Below are positions 32,801-38,689 of a stretch of 55,424 nt of DNA, piece by piece; within the stretch, counting starts at the first letter, position 1, and the number at the start of each line of letters is the position of its first letter. The notes beneath the pieces are model-generated. The model was not told the DNA's origin, ran no database searches, and worked only from the letters and a program-made list of their open reading frames with translations. Origin of the DNA: Actinomycetes bacterium (lineage in GTDB: Bacteria; Actinomycetota; Acidimicrobiia; Acidimicrobiales; Palsa-688). The DNA lies in assembly GCA_021808665.1 (NCBI GenBank), contig JAKBBA010000026.1, positions 1 through 55,424 of the forward strand, written 5' to 3'. The position numbers were made by a program, and so were the translations under genes.

Positions 32801-33066
32801 AGCACCAAGGACGGGTCGTCGGGCGAGTCGAGCAGGTTGCCTGCTATCACGAGCGCACCAGGAGCGGTCTCGCCTGTGATCCTTCGCGCCAACAGGTCGA
32901 TGCGCTCTCCGTCTTTCTGGGACGGGGAGCATGACAGCCTGATATCGGAGATTACAAGGGCTTGCGCCCCTGCGGGTAGGTCTATGTCGACTAGGTCGGG
33001 TATCTCGTCCGCAAAGGCCAACGCAACCGAAAATGCTACTACCGTCGTGGGGTGTCCGACCGTCAC
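29854..33066 (-). CDS. MprF-like DUF2156 protein fused to a degenerate metallophosphoesterase
   Basis: The protein has about 1070 residues from GTG 33066, or 1085 from GTG 33111; which start is used is unclear. The N-terminal ~230 residues have calcineurin-like phosphoesterase order but altered metal motifs: VISDIR, IAGNLLD, LAGDRD and, after a transmembrane pair, ITGHTCRAELANLGSGFYANAGA. About eight membrane helices span the middle. The C-terminal ~320 residues are the DUF2156 aminoacyl-phosphatidylglycerol synthase type, with YFALRPDKSFFLW, KSLRQAVNRVAKYG and GLGLNFATMRAVLAG. It probably modifies lipids. The N-terminal part may bind rather than cleave. Confidence 0.75.
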   Translation of the reverse strand: MTVGHPTTVVAFSVALAFADEIPDLVDIDLPAGAQALVISDIRLSCSPSQKDGERIDLLARRITGETAPGALVIAGNLLDSPDDPSLVLDSHPALEDAISSYAAGDSRRVVILAGDRDSLLAADAGYRQAVSSVLSAEVALAADLHLRHGDGVRTVRVESGRTFDPLSAPSDPRNSLDSPYASHVRALVVPALRSRTSSGRRRLLARTDSSGWLSGLDRLDDVGSLSRFVVSRLVYRRLVHASWLIVAAFVAALALRVPAAVLSSARRGGLTTRFDLFAVAVAVELILLFGMAAAAIRTTNRALGALAVEDAALTDPNARARSAARALIGEGYWGLITGHTCRAELANLGSGFYANAGALTEVVSGYPSRLPGIGLPAPFLSRSVVSWLELRSAETGPSISLSHSCRDLPGSTLLERIVANRTERPSSPEGLPVLVARFPQGDSWPPRRSAERRDRRVRRFAALLLMAVGFGSLISAMSDPAADRLTFIRNLFPLIVPEVAAAGAAFLGVGLIVIARSVRRGQRRAWVVCELLLVGVAILHLIKGIDVGEVTVALVSAVLLYVYRESFRAQSDVLAAGRGLATVAVAGGLVLAAGTLAVELSTTLDHARNSLNPTVSWPHAFEAAIARMVGSSAVTLPPRIETFLSPAMLTASVGLLVAALGVAFRPVVARRGLAAGPSRNVSASSVPPLAGEPAATAIPQGQRIPAEFTSGGRVGASADGTVVSGPEGLLLARDVVERHGSGTLDYFALRPDKSFFLWADTLVAHAVYGSVCLVSPDPIGPAAEREEAWHRFRRYVDSRGWALGGLGAGAGWLPIYRSTGMRDIYVGDEAVVDVERFSLEGGRHKSLRQAVNRVAKYGYTATFHDPCELGAELQEGLSVVMTKSRRGDVERGFSMTLGRVFDPHDRGLLMTVVHAPAGESGVAPPVAFCQFVPAPGIDGFSLDLMRRDDGEHPNGLIDFAVVETIRELKARSMRGLGLNFATMRAVLAGEAGQGLLTKLQAQALKRLGGQMQIESLWRFNAKFDPDWLARYAVYDAPEHLIDVAVAIARAESFWELPLVGRFLVPPADV

Positions 33067-33117
33067 CTGACAAACAGACGAGACCCCAACCGAAGCTGGA
33101 TTTGGAGCCACCCGGGA

Positions 33118-33564
33118 GTGGTCCCGGGACGGGCCGTCATATTCGACATGGACGGCGTGCTATCCGACGCGGCAAGCCGCCAGCACTACCTCGAAGGCGC
33201 ACGGCGGGACTGGGAGGCCTTCTTCGACTCGTGCGGGGACGATCCCCTGATCGACGAGGTAGCTCGCCTTCTGGAACTGCTCGACCCAGAGCTGCTGATA
33301 GTGCTTCTCACTGCCAGGCCCTCGAGGGTGTCACCCCAAACCCTGGCGTGGCTGGCACGCTACAAGCTGCGATGGGACCTGCTGGTCATGCGTGACCGTG
33401 GGGACTACGACACTGCACCCGACTTCAAGCGACGATCAGTCCGGGCGCTTCGCGACTTCGGGTTCGTCCCTCTGCTGGCCTTCGAAGACGACAGGCGTAA
33501 CGTGGAGATGTTCCACGACGAGGGCATCCCAGCTGTGTACATCCATTCCGGCTACTACGACTGA
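33118..33564 (+). CDS. HAD-superfamily phosphatase-like protein
   Basis: GTG 33118 gives 148 residues starting just before the HAD motif I VIFDMDGVLSDA; an upstream GTG at 33052 would add 22 unlike residues overlapping the divergent gene. Motif II is VLLTARPS, a Lys lies in DFKRRSV, and motif IV is LAFEDDRRN. No cap domain fits in this length, so it resembles short polynucleotide-kinase-phosphatase-like HAD domains with a protein or nucleic-acid substrate. The substrate is unknown. Confidence 0.75.
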   Translation: MVPGRAVIFDMDGVLSDAASRQHYLEGARRDWEAFFDSCGDDPLIDEVARLLELLDPELLIVLLTARPSRVSPQTLAWLARYKLRWDLLVMRDRGDYDTAPDFKRRSVRALRDFGFVPLLAFEDDRRNVEMFHDEGIPAVYIHSGYYD

Positions 33565-33597
33565 AATCTTCGCGTCTTTTCACCTTCTTGGGCCACC

Positions 33598-34470
33598 ATG
33601 ATCTACGTGTACAGAAACGCTGTGAAGACCACGGTCATACTGACCCTGCTAGCCGCACTGTGCGTCGGGGTAGGGAGTTTCTTCGGTTCGGCTGGAATAG
33701 TGATCGGCCTGATCATCGGATTAGCTTTCACCGGAGGGTCGTACTGGTTTTCCGATTCGATCGCTATTAGAGCCTCCCGTGCAGTTCCCGTGTCCGAAGC
33801 CGAGATGCCGCAGTACTACGCGGTCGTGCGGGACCTTTGCGGCCGTGCGAAGATGCCCATGCCACGCCTGTACGTAACGCCGGACCGCCAGCCAAACGCC
33901 TTTGCCACGGGACGCAACCCTGACCACGCGGCTGTCGCTGTCACGGCCGGCATCCTCGACATATGCACCTGGGAAGAGATGCGGGGGGTGCTCGCCCACG
34001 AACTGTCCCATGTCGGCAACAGGGACATTCTCATATCGTCTGTGGCTGCGACGATAGCGATGGCGGTTACGCTTCTCGCCCGGATGGCGGCATGGGGCGG
34101 ATTGTTCTTCGGCGGGCTCGGAAACCGCCGCGACGAAGGAGAGAACATCCTAGAACTGCTGGCAATGCTCATACTCGCACCACTAGCAGCGACCCTTCTG
34201 CAACTCGCCCTGTCTAGGAGCAGGGAGTTCGAAGCGGACCGCTCCGGGGCGAAGCTGATCGGCGACGGTGAGCCCTTGGCGCGTGCCCTGGCCAAGCTCG
34301 ACGCTGCGAGCCGTCAGATCCCAATGCCCTATGTGCGACGTGAGATGGCCGGAATGTACATTGTCAACCCGCTCGCGGGCATGAACGTCTCGATGAAGCG
34401 CCTGTTCTCTGATCATCCTCCGACCGAGGAACGAATCGCACGTCTCAGGTCGCGGAGTTGGGGTAAGTAG
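33598..34470 (+). CDS. htpX: M48 family zinc metalloprotease HtpX
   Basis: The 290-residue membrane protease has two N-terminal helices (about residues 10-50). The zinc motif HELSHVGNRD begins at 134 (His134, Glu135, His138), further helices cover 148-165 and about 185-200, and the third zinc-ligand region SREFEADRSGAKLIG follows. This is the standard HtpX layout and length. It removes misfolded membrane proteins at the cytoplasmic face. The start is ATG 33598, 33 bases after the HAD gene. It is convergent with yajQ. Confidence 0.93.
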   Translation: MIYVYRNAVKTTVILTLLAALCVGVGSFFGSAGIVIGLIIGLAFTGGSYWFSDSIAIRASRAVPVSEAEMPQYYAVVRDLCGRAKMPMPRLYVTPDRQPNAFATGRNPDHAAVAVTAGILDICTWEEMRGVLAHELSHVGNRDILISSVAATIAMAVTLLARMAAWGGLFFGGLGNRRDEGENILELLAMLILAPLAATLLQLALSRSREFEADRSGAKLIGDGEPLARALAKLDAASRQIPMPYVRREMAGMYIVNPLAGMNVSMKRLFSDHPPTEERIARLRSRSWGK

Positions 34471-34482
34471 AGCCTGAAAGGC

Positions 34483-34971
34483 TCAATCCCGGAAGTTCTC
34501 AAACTGCAGCGGAACTGGAAAGTCCTGTTCCTTCAGCCCGGCGATAACCGCCTGAAGGTCATCTCGCTTCTTCGCTGTCACCCGAACCTGCTCGCCTTGA
34601 GTCGTCGAGGACACGCCTTTCGGTCCGCTGTCTTTGATCCACCGATTGATCGCCTTGGCGTTGTCGGCGGACAGGCCCGACTTGATCAGCACTGTCTGTC
34701 GGGCCGTTCCCTTGGAAGCTTCTTCGACCTTCTGAGCGTCGAGGCACTTCAACGACACCTGGCGCTTGACGAGCTTCTCCTCAAGGACCTGCAGCACAGC
34801 TCGCAGACGGTCCTCCGTCGCCGAGTGGAGCCGCAGCTCCATGCCGGACAGTTCCACGGATGAATCGGTACCTTTGAAGTCGAAGCGGGTTGACAGCTCG
34901 CGTTGCGCCTGATCTACGGCGTTGCGAACTTCCTGCATGTCGACCTGGGACACTATGTCGAAGGTGGGCAT
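34483..34971 (-). CDS. yajQ: YajQ family nucleotide-binding protein
   Basis: The 162-residue protein begins MPTFDIVSQVDMQEVRNAVDQA, a YajQ hallmark, and continues with TRFDFKGTDSSVEL and QGEQVRVTAKKRDDLQAVIAGLK. YajQ proteins have two RNP-like folds and bind nucleotides. Some relatives are reported c-di-GMP receptors, which is of interest because a GGDEF enzyme is encoded 5 kb away. The gene diverges from the acyl-CoA synthetase gene across a 38-base gap. Confidence 0.93.
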   Translation of the reverse strand: MPTFDIVSQVDMQEVRNAVDQAQRELSTRFDFKGTDSSVELSGMELRLHSATEDRLRAVLQVLEEKLVKRQVSLKCLDAQKVEEASKGTARQTVLIKSGLSADNAKAINRWIKDSGPKGVSSTTQGEQVRVTAKKRDDLQAVIAGLKEQDFPVPLQFENFRD

Positions 34972-34997
34972 GTTCCTACGCTAACCGATGTCTGCCT

Positions 34998-35003
34998 TAT
35001 AGT
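34998..35003 (+). promoter_or_regulatory. -10 box for a probable leaderless transcript
   Basis: TATAGT lies six bases before the GTG at 35010, so transcription would begin at or beside the start codon. No Shine-Dalgarno precedes that codon. Leaderless mRNAs are common in Actinobacteria. Confidence 0.5.
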
Positions 35004-35009
35004 CCTGTC

Positions 35010-36410
35010 GTGGAACTTCTACCTCTCCTCGACGGCCGCCACGCAGCCTGTGAAGTGTCGAATCCGGCGCTTACTGTAGCTGGTCGTTCGCTGCGCGCCG
35101 AGGAGCTCATTGCGGCTGCGGGGGCTTTGGCAGCCCGCCTAGAGGGCCTCCCGTCTGTCGGCATATACGCAGACGCGACCCTTGAGACCGTCGTGGCGGT
35201 GGTCGGGGCGCTCATGGCTGGAGTGCCGTTGGTGCCTTTGGCACCAGACGCCGGGCCGCTGGAGGTGGACCACATAAAGCGCGACAGCTCCATAGACATC
35301 GTGCTCAACACCGAGCAGTATCCCGTGGACGTCACAGCGCGGGGCGACTTCAAGCCAAGCCACACCCTGGAAGGCTCGCGCACGGCGATGGTTTTATACA
35401 CCAGCGGGACGACCGGCCTTCCCAAGGGCGTTGTTCTCAGCGCTTCAGCCATCGCCACGGACCTGGACCTCCTTGCCGAGGCGTGGGGCTGGACGCCCGG
35501 TGACGTTTTGGCTCACGGTCTACCCCTGTTTCACGTCCACGGTCTCGTCCTCGGGGTGATCGGAGCCCTAAGGGTTGGCAGCCCCCTGATTCACACTGGC
35601 CGTCCCGACCCAGCCGGCTATGCGGCGGCCGTAGAAGAGCGGGGTGCGACGATGCTTTTCGGGGTCCCGACGGTCTGGTCCCGGGTGGCTGCGTCTGCGT
35701 CGGCAGCCCAAAGCCTCAAGACCGCGCGCCTGCTGGTATCGGGCAGTGCAGGCCTGCCTGTCCCAGTGTTCGACAAGCTGAGGGTGGTGTGCGGGCAGGG
35801 TCCTCTGGAGCGCTACGGCATGACCGAGACGCTCATAACCGTGAGTGGCCGCTGCGGAGAGCCGAGACGGCCGGGTTGGGTCGGCCGGTGTCTCCCCGGG
35901 GTTCGCAGTCGTGTCGTGGATGACGACGGGACCGAGCTACCTCACGACGGGGAGAGCGTCGGGGAACTAGAAGTGATCACTCCGACCGTCATGGACCGTT
36001 ACCTGAATCTCCCCGAGGCCACCGCCGGTTGCTTCGCCGAGGACGGCTGGTTCAGGACCGGGGACGTCGCGAGCATCGATGGCGAAGGGTGGCATCGTAT
36101 AGTAGGCCGCCGTTCTGTGGACCTGATCAAATCAGGCGGGTACAGAATCGGGGCCGGGGAGGTCGAGTCCGCACTGCTCGCGCATCCGGATGTCAAAGAG
36201 GCCGCTGTCGTCGGCGAGGCCGACCCCGATCTGGGTCAGGTCGTAGTCGCTTACGTGGTAGCAGACACGGCGCTGAGTACGAGCGACCTTTCGGATTTCG
36301 TCGCAGGGCTACTGTCGGTGCACAAGAGGCCGCGGCGGGTGGAAATGAGGGAAGCACTTCCCCGCAACGCTATGGGCAAAGTCCAAAAGGCCCGGCTCAG
36401 CGAGCGATGA
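35010..36410 (+). CDS. acyl-CoA synthetase (AMP-binding, malonyl-CoA synthetase-like)
   Basis: GTG 35010 gives 466 residues. Adenylate-forming motifs are clear: YTSGTTGLPKGV (A3, about residue 131), HGLPLFHVHGL, YGMTET (about 270), WFRTGDVASIDG (about 348), GRRSVDLIKSGGYRIGAGEVE (about 366) and the catalytic Lys in NAMGKVQKA at the C terminus. The short N-terminal domain and HVHGL motif resemble MatB-type malonyl/methylmalonyl-CoA ligases. The protein activates a carboxylic acid with ATP and CoA. It converges on an enoyl-CoA hydratase gene. Confidence 0.85.
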   Translation: MELLPLLDGRHAACEVSNPALTVAGRSLRAEELIAAAGALAARLEGLPSVGIYADATLETVVAVVGALMAGVPLVPLAPDAGPLEVDHIKRDSSIDIVLNTEQYPVDVTARGDFKPSHTLEGSRTAMVLYTSGTTGLPKGVVLSASAIATDLDLLAEAWGWTPGDVLAHGLPLFHVHGLVLGVIGALRVGSPLIHTGRPDPAGYAAAVEERGATMLFGVPTVWSRVAASASAAQSLKTARLLVSGSAGLPVPVFDKLRVVCGQGPLERYGMTETLITVSGRCGEPRRPGWVGRCLPGVRSRVVDDDGTELPHDGESVGELEVITPTVMDRYLNLPEATAGCFAEDGWFRTGDVASIDGEGWHRIVGRRSVDLIKSGGYRIGAGEVESALLAHPDVKEAAVVGEADPDLGQVVVAYVVADTALSTSDLSDFVAGLLSVHKRPRRVEMREALPRNAMGKVQKARLSER

Positions 36411-36465
36411 CGGCACATCGAGCTGTGCCGCCGGTCTTAGCGCTGTTTGGCTAGGGCCTACTCCC

Positions 36466-37293
36466 TCAACTGAGGCGAGCGAAGGAAGGTGGGCGTTTCT
36501 GCAAGAACGAACTGACGCCTTCCTTGAAGTCGCCCCGTGTGAAGCTTTCGCTCATCAGCCGGAGAGCTTCGCTCTCTGCGTCGGCTAGCGATGTTGTCAG
36601 ATGCCTGTAAACCTGTCGTTTCATCACGGCTATCGACGCTGGAGAGCATCGGGCGGCCAAGTCTTTGATGTACTCCAGTGCGTGTGTCAGCACTTGATCG
36701 GCGGGCAGGGCTTTTTGCACCAAGCCCATCGAAGCTGCCTCTGTGCCCGACACCCGCCGTGACGAGAAAAGAAGATCCATGGCGCCACCCGCTCCGATCT
36801 GACGAGTCAGGAGCCACGACAAACCCCACTCGGCCACTAGCCCGCGTTGTGCGAAGGCGGTTAGTAGCGGGGCGTCCTCGGCCATGAAGCGGATGTCGCA
36901 GGATAGGGCTATAGGTACCGCCATGCCGGCGATCGGACCGTTGATAGCGGCGACGACAGGCTTGCGCAGACCCATCAGCCACGTGTAGGTCCCGCTGAAG
37001 TCCTCTGGAAGGTCGTCGAAGAAGTCCGCCGGAACATCCACGTCGGAGTCGTCAGTGTCGATGGTCCCGCCGCCGCTGAGCGTTGCCAGGTTGCGCATGT
37101 CCGCTCCGGCGCAGAAAGCCCTTCCTGCTCCGGTCACGACTATACCGACGACGGCTGGGTCGTGCTCGGCCTGGTAGACGGCATGGCGGAACTCTGCCGC
37201 CATGCGCTGTGTCCAAGCGTTCAGAGACTCAGGGCGGTTGAGGGTGACTGTCGCCACTGGATCGTCGACGTCGTAGATGATCTCCTTGTACAT
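36466..37293 (-). CDS. enoyl-CoA hydratase/isomerase family protein (A)
   Basis: ATG 37293 gives 275 residues; an upstream start at 37329 would add 12 unlike residues. The crotonase signatures are VTLNRPESLNAWT, VVTGAGRAFCAGADM (oxyanion hole, about residue 68), and NGPIAGMAVPIALSCDIRFMAEDAP (about residue 125). A catalytic-type Glu is present in the AEWGLSWLL region. The family hydrates, isomerises or cleaves acyl-CoAs. It is monocistronic and convergent with the acyl-CoA synthetase gene. Confidence 0.87.
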   Translation of the reverse strand: MYKEIIYDVDDPVATVTLNRPESLNAWTQRMAAEFRHAVYQAEHDPAVVGIVVTGAGRAFCAGADMRNLATLSGGGTIDTDDSDVDVPADFFDDLPEDFSGTYTWLMGLRKPVVAAINGPIAGMAVPIALSCDIRFMAEDAPLLTAFAQRGLVAEWGLSWLLTRQIGAGGAMDLLFSSRRVSGTEAASMGLVQKALPADQVLTHALEYIKDLAARCSPASIAVMKRQVYRHLTTSLADAESEALRLMSESFTRGDFKEGVSSFLQKRPPSFARLS

Positions 37294-37352
37294 ACCTCTA
37301 TCATGACCTCCTGCGCCAAGGCGCGCCACGATGTCTACCCGGGATCGTCCGC

Positions 37353-37382
37353 TTGGATTGGCGGTGGTCTCGGAGATAAGCT
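37353..37382 (+). promoter_or_regulatory. putative tRNA-Tyr promoter
   Basis: TTGGAT (37353-37358) and TAAGCT (37377-37382) are separated by 18 bases, ending 16 bases before the tRNA-Tyr 5' end. The spacing fits a vegetative sigma promoter; the -10 match is only fair. Confidence 0.4.
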
Positions 37383-37398
37383 ATGCTTTGCGACGTCA

Positions 37399-37480
<82 letters not shown>

Positions 37481-37483
37481 CAG

Positions 37484-37517
37484 CAAAGCCCCAGAAGGAG
37501 GTCCCTCTGGGGCTTTG
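37484..37517 (+). terminator. strong hairpin terminator after tRNA-Tyr
   Basis: CAAAGCCCCAGA pairs with TCTGGGGCTTTG in a perfect 12-bp stem with a 10-base loop, four bases after the tRNA. The stem is symmetrical, with a short T-run on each strand, so it may also stop the minus-strand gene ending at 37590. Confidence 0.75.
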
Positions 37518-37589
37518 ACATTTATAGATGCCAGCCGATTCGCATTGCGGGTCGGCTGAAGCTGAAGCGAGATCAGGCGGCGCTGCGGA

Positions 37590-38042
37590 CTACTTCGCCG
37601 GCTGCTTACGGGTCCGGCTTACTGCTTTGCCCGTCGCCTTGGGTGCAGTCTTGGAGGGAGCGCTCGACGGTGCCTTGGCAGCCGCCTTGGGAGCTGGCTT
37701 AGCGGTCGACTTAACCGGACCTTTACGTGCCGACTTGGCTACCGTGCTCGCCTTGGATGCCGCGCGAGGCTTAGGTGGCTCGGCGACGGTCTCGACAGCG
37801 GGCTCGGGTGCATCAGCGGCCGCAGTCGACGACTTTGCAAGCCGGCTGGCTCGCCCGTCTGAGAGGGTGTAGTCCTCGACGACTATGTCCTCTCCGAGGA
37901 GGCTCTTCAGTGAGCGCAAGGTCGCACCCTTGGCGCGTGGTTCGTCGAATATCTTTGATCCGAGAAGCTCAGTGCCGCTCGTGCCAACGAGCGAAATGCG
38001 GCTACCGCCTTTGCTGGCGGTCACGACAAGTTTGGCTGCCAA
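37590..38042 (-). CDS. small protein with Lys/Ala/Pro-rich histone-H1-like tail
   Basis: TTG 38042 with AGGAG five bases upstream gives 150 residues. Residues 1-70 form a small beta-rich domain (LVVTASKGGSRISLVGTSGTELLGSKIF, then RAKGATLRSLKSLLGEDIVVEDYT) loosely like DUF1508/YegP. The last ~80 residues are Lys, Ala, Pro and Ser with KAAAK- and KPAPK-type units, like histone H1 or HupB tails of Actinobacteria. The tail suggests DNA or RNA binding. The head domain could be a compaction or stress module. No partner gene adjoins. Confidence 0.72.
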   Translation of the reverse strand: MAAKLVVTASKGGSRISLVGTSGTELLGSKIFDEPRAKGATLRSLKSLLGEDIVVEDYTLSDGRASRLAKSSTAAADAPEPAVETVAEPPKPRAASKASTVAKSARKGPVKSTAKPAPKAAAKAPSSAPSKTAPKATGKAVSRTRKQPAK

Positions 38043-38285
38043 GGTGACTCCTGTGTAGTCCGGGGAAGTTGCGCCATCATGATATCACCAAATAGCAAGA
38101 AGAGGGGATCATTTACGCTTTTGCGCGTTTGTATAGGCCGTGATTCGTGTCAGACGACGTCTGCGCGATTCAGGGGAAGTATGTCCTCCGTCGATTGGCG
38201 TGTGCCGTGCCGCAGGGACAGGTCCTTTCGTGGTCGATCTGCCAGCATTCGAAGTGCCTGTAGAGCGACAAACCAACAGCAAGGT

Positions 38286-38555
38286 TCAGCTGATTGACAT
38301 CAGCATCTTCTCGACTGTCTCTATCGGATATCCGTCCGCTGCCGCTCGTTCTGGGTCAGAGAGACAATAGGCCAAGCCGGCGGCAACGAGCTTGAGGCCC
38401 GCTCGGTCGACCGCCTTGGAGATCGCTGCCAGCTGCGTGACCACGTCCTTGCACTCGCGGCCTTCGCTGAGCATCCGCTCGACACCTTGGACCTGTCCGC
38501 CGATCCGCCGTAGTCGCTTGCGAACGTCGTCTAGAACTTCCTCGGGAATATCCAC
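38286..38555 (-). CDS. csoR: CsoR-family repressor, CstR-like (lacks the metal His)
   Basis: The 89-residue all-helical repressor starts at GTG 38555 with VRKRLRRIGGQVQGVERMLSEGRECKDVVTQLAAIS. Cys35 and Cys64 are the conserved pair with the usual 29-residue spacing. The His that CsoR uses for Cu(I) is replaced by Gly60 (in VAAGLAYC), as in the persulfide sensor CstR. This favours thiol/persulfide sensing over copper. Two CsoR-type operators lie between it and the divergent MMPL gene. A type II sulfide:quinone oxidoreductase gene lies 4 kb away. Confidence 0.83.
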   Translation of the reverse strand: MDIPEEVLDDVRKRLRRIGGQVQGVERMLSEGRECKDVVTQLAAISKAVDRAGLKLVAAGLAYCLSDPERAAADGYPIETVEKMLMSIS

Positions 38556-38564
38556 GGTTCAACT

Positions 38565-38580
38565 ATACCCCACCCGGTAT
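38565..38580 (+). promoter_or_regulatory. CsoR/CstR-type operator A
   Basis: ATACCCCACCCGGTAT is a pseudo-palindrome with ATACC/GGTAT arms around a C-rich centre, ten bases upstream of the repressor start codon. Its form matches CsoR-family operators, consistent with autoregulation. Confidence 0.65.
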
Positions 38581-38597
38581 CAGATTTTTCTGTTATG

Positions 38598-38613
38598 ATA
38601 CCCCCCTGGGTAC
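38598..38613 (+). promoter_or_regulatory. CsoR/CstR-type operator B
   Basis: ATACCCCCCTGGGTAC is the classic CsoR-family operator form (a C-run, then GGGTA). It lies 76 bases before the MMPL start and 17 bases from operator A, so one repressor probably controls both directions. Confidence 0.75.
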
Positions 38614-38689
38614 CTCAACCCAGGTCTTGCAGGCGCCGACGACGGACAGCGCCGGCGAGGCAAGGCAACCTAACTTCAGGAGAAGATGC

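Noticed and set aside
38043..38285. Coding capacity in the lower-GC gap between the Lys/Ala-tailed gene and the CsoR gene
   Set aside because: Short frames here lack ribosome sites and recognisable features; it looks non-coding.
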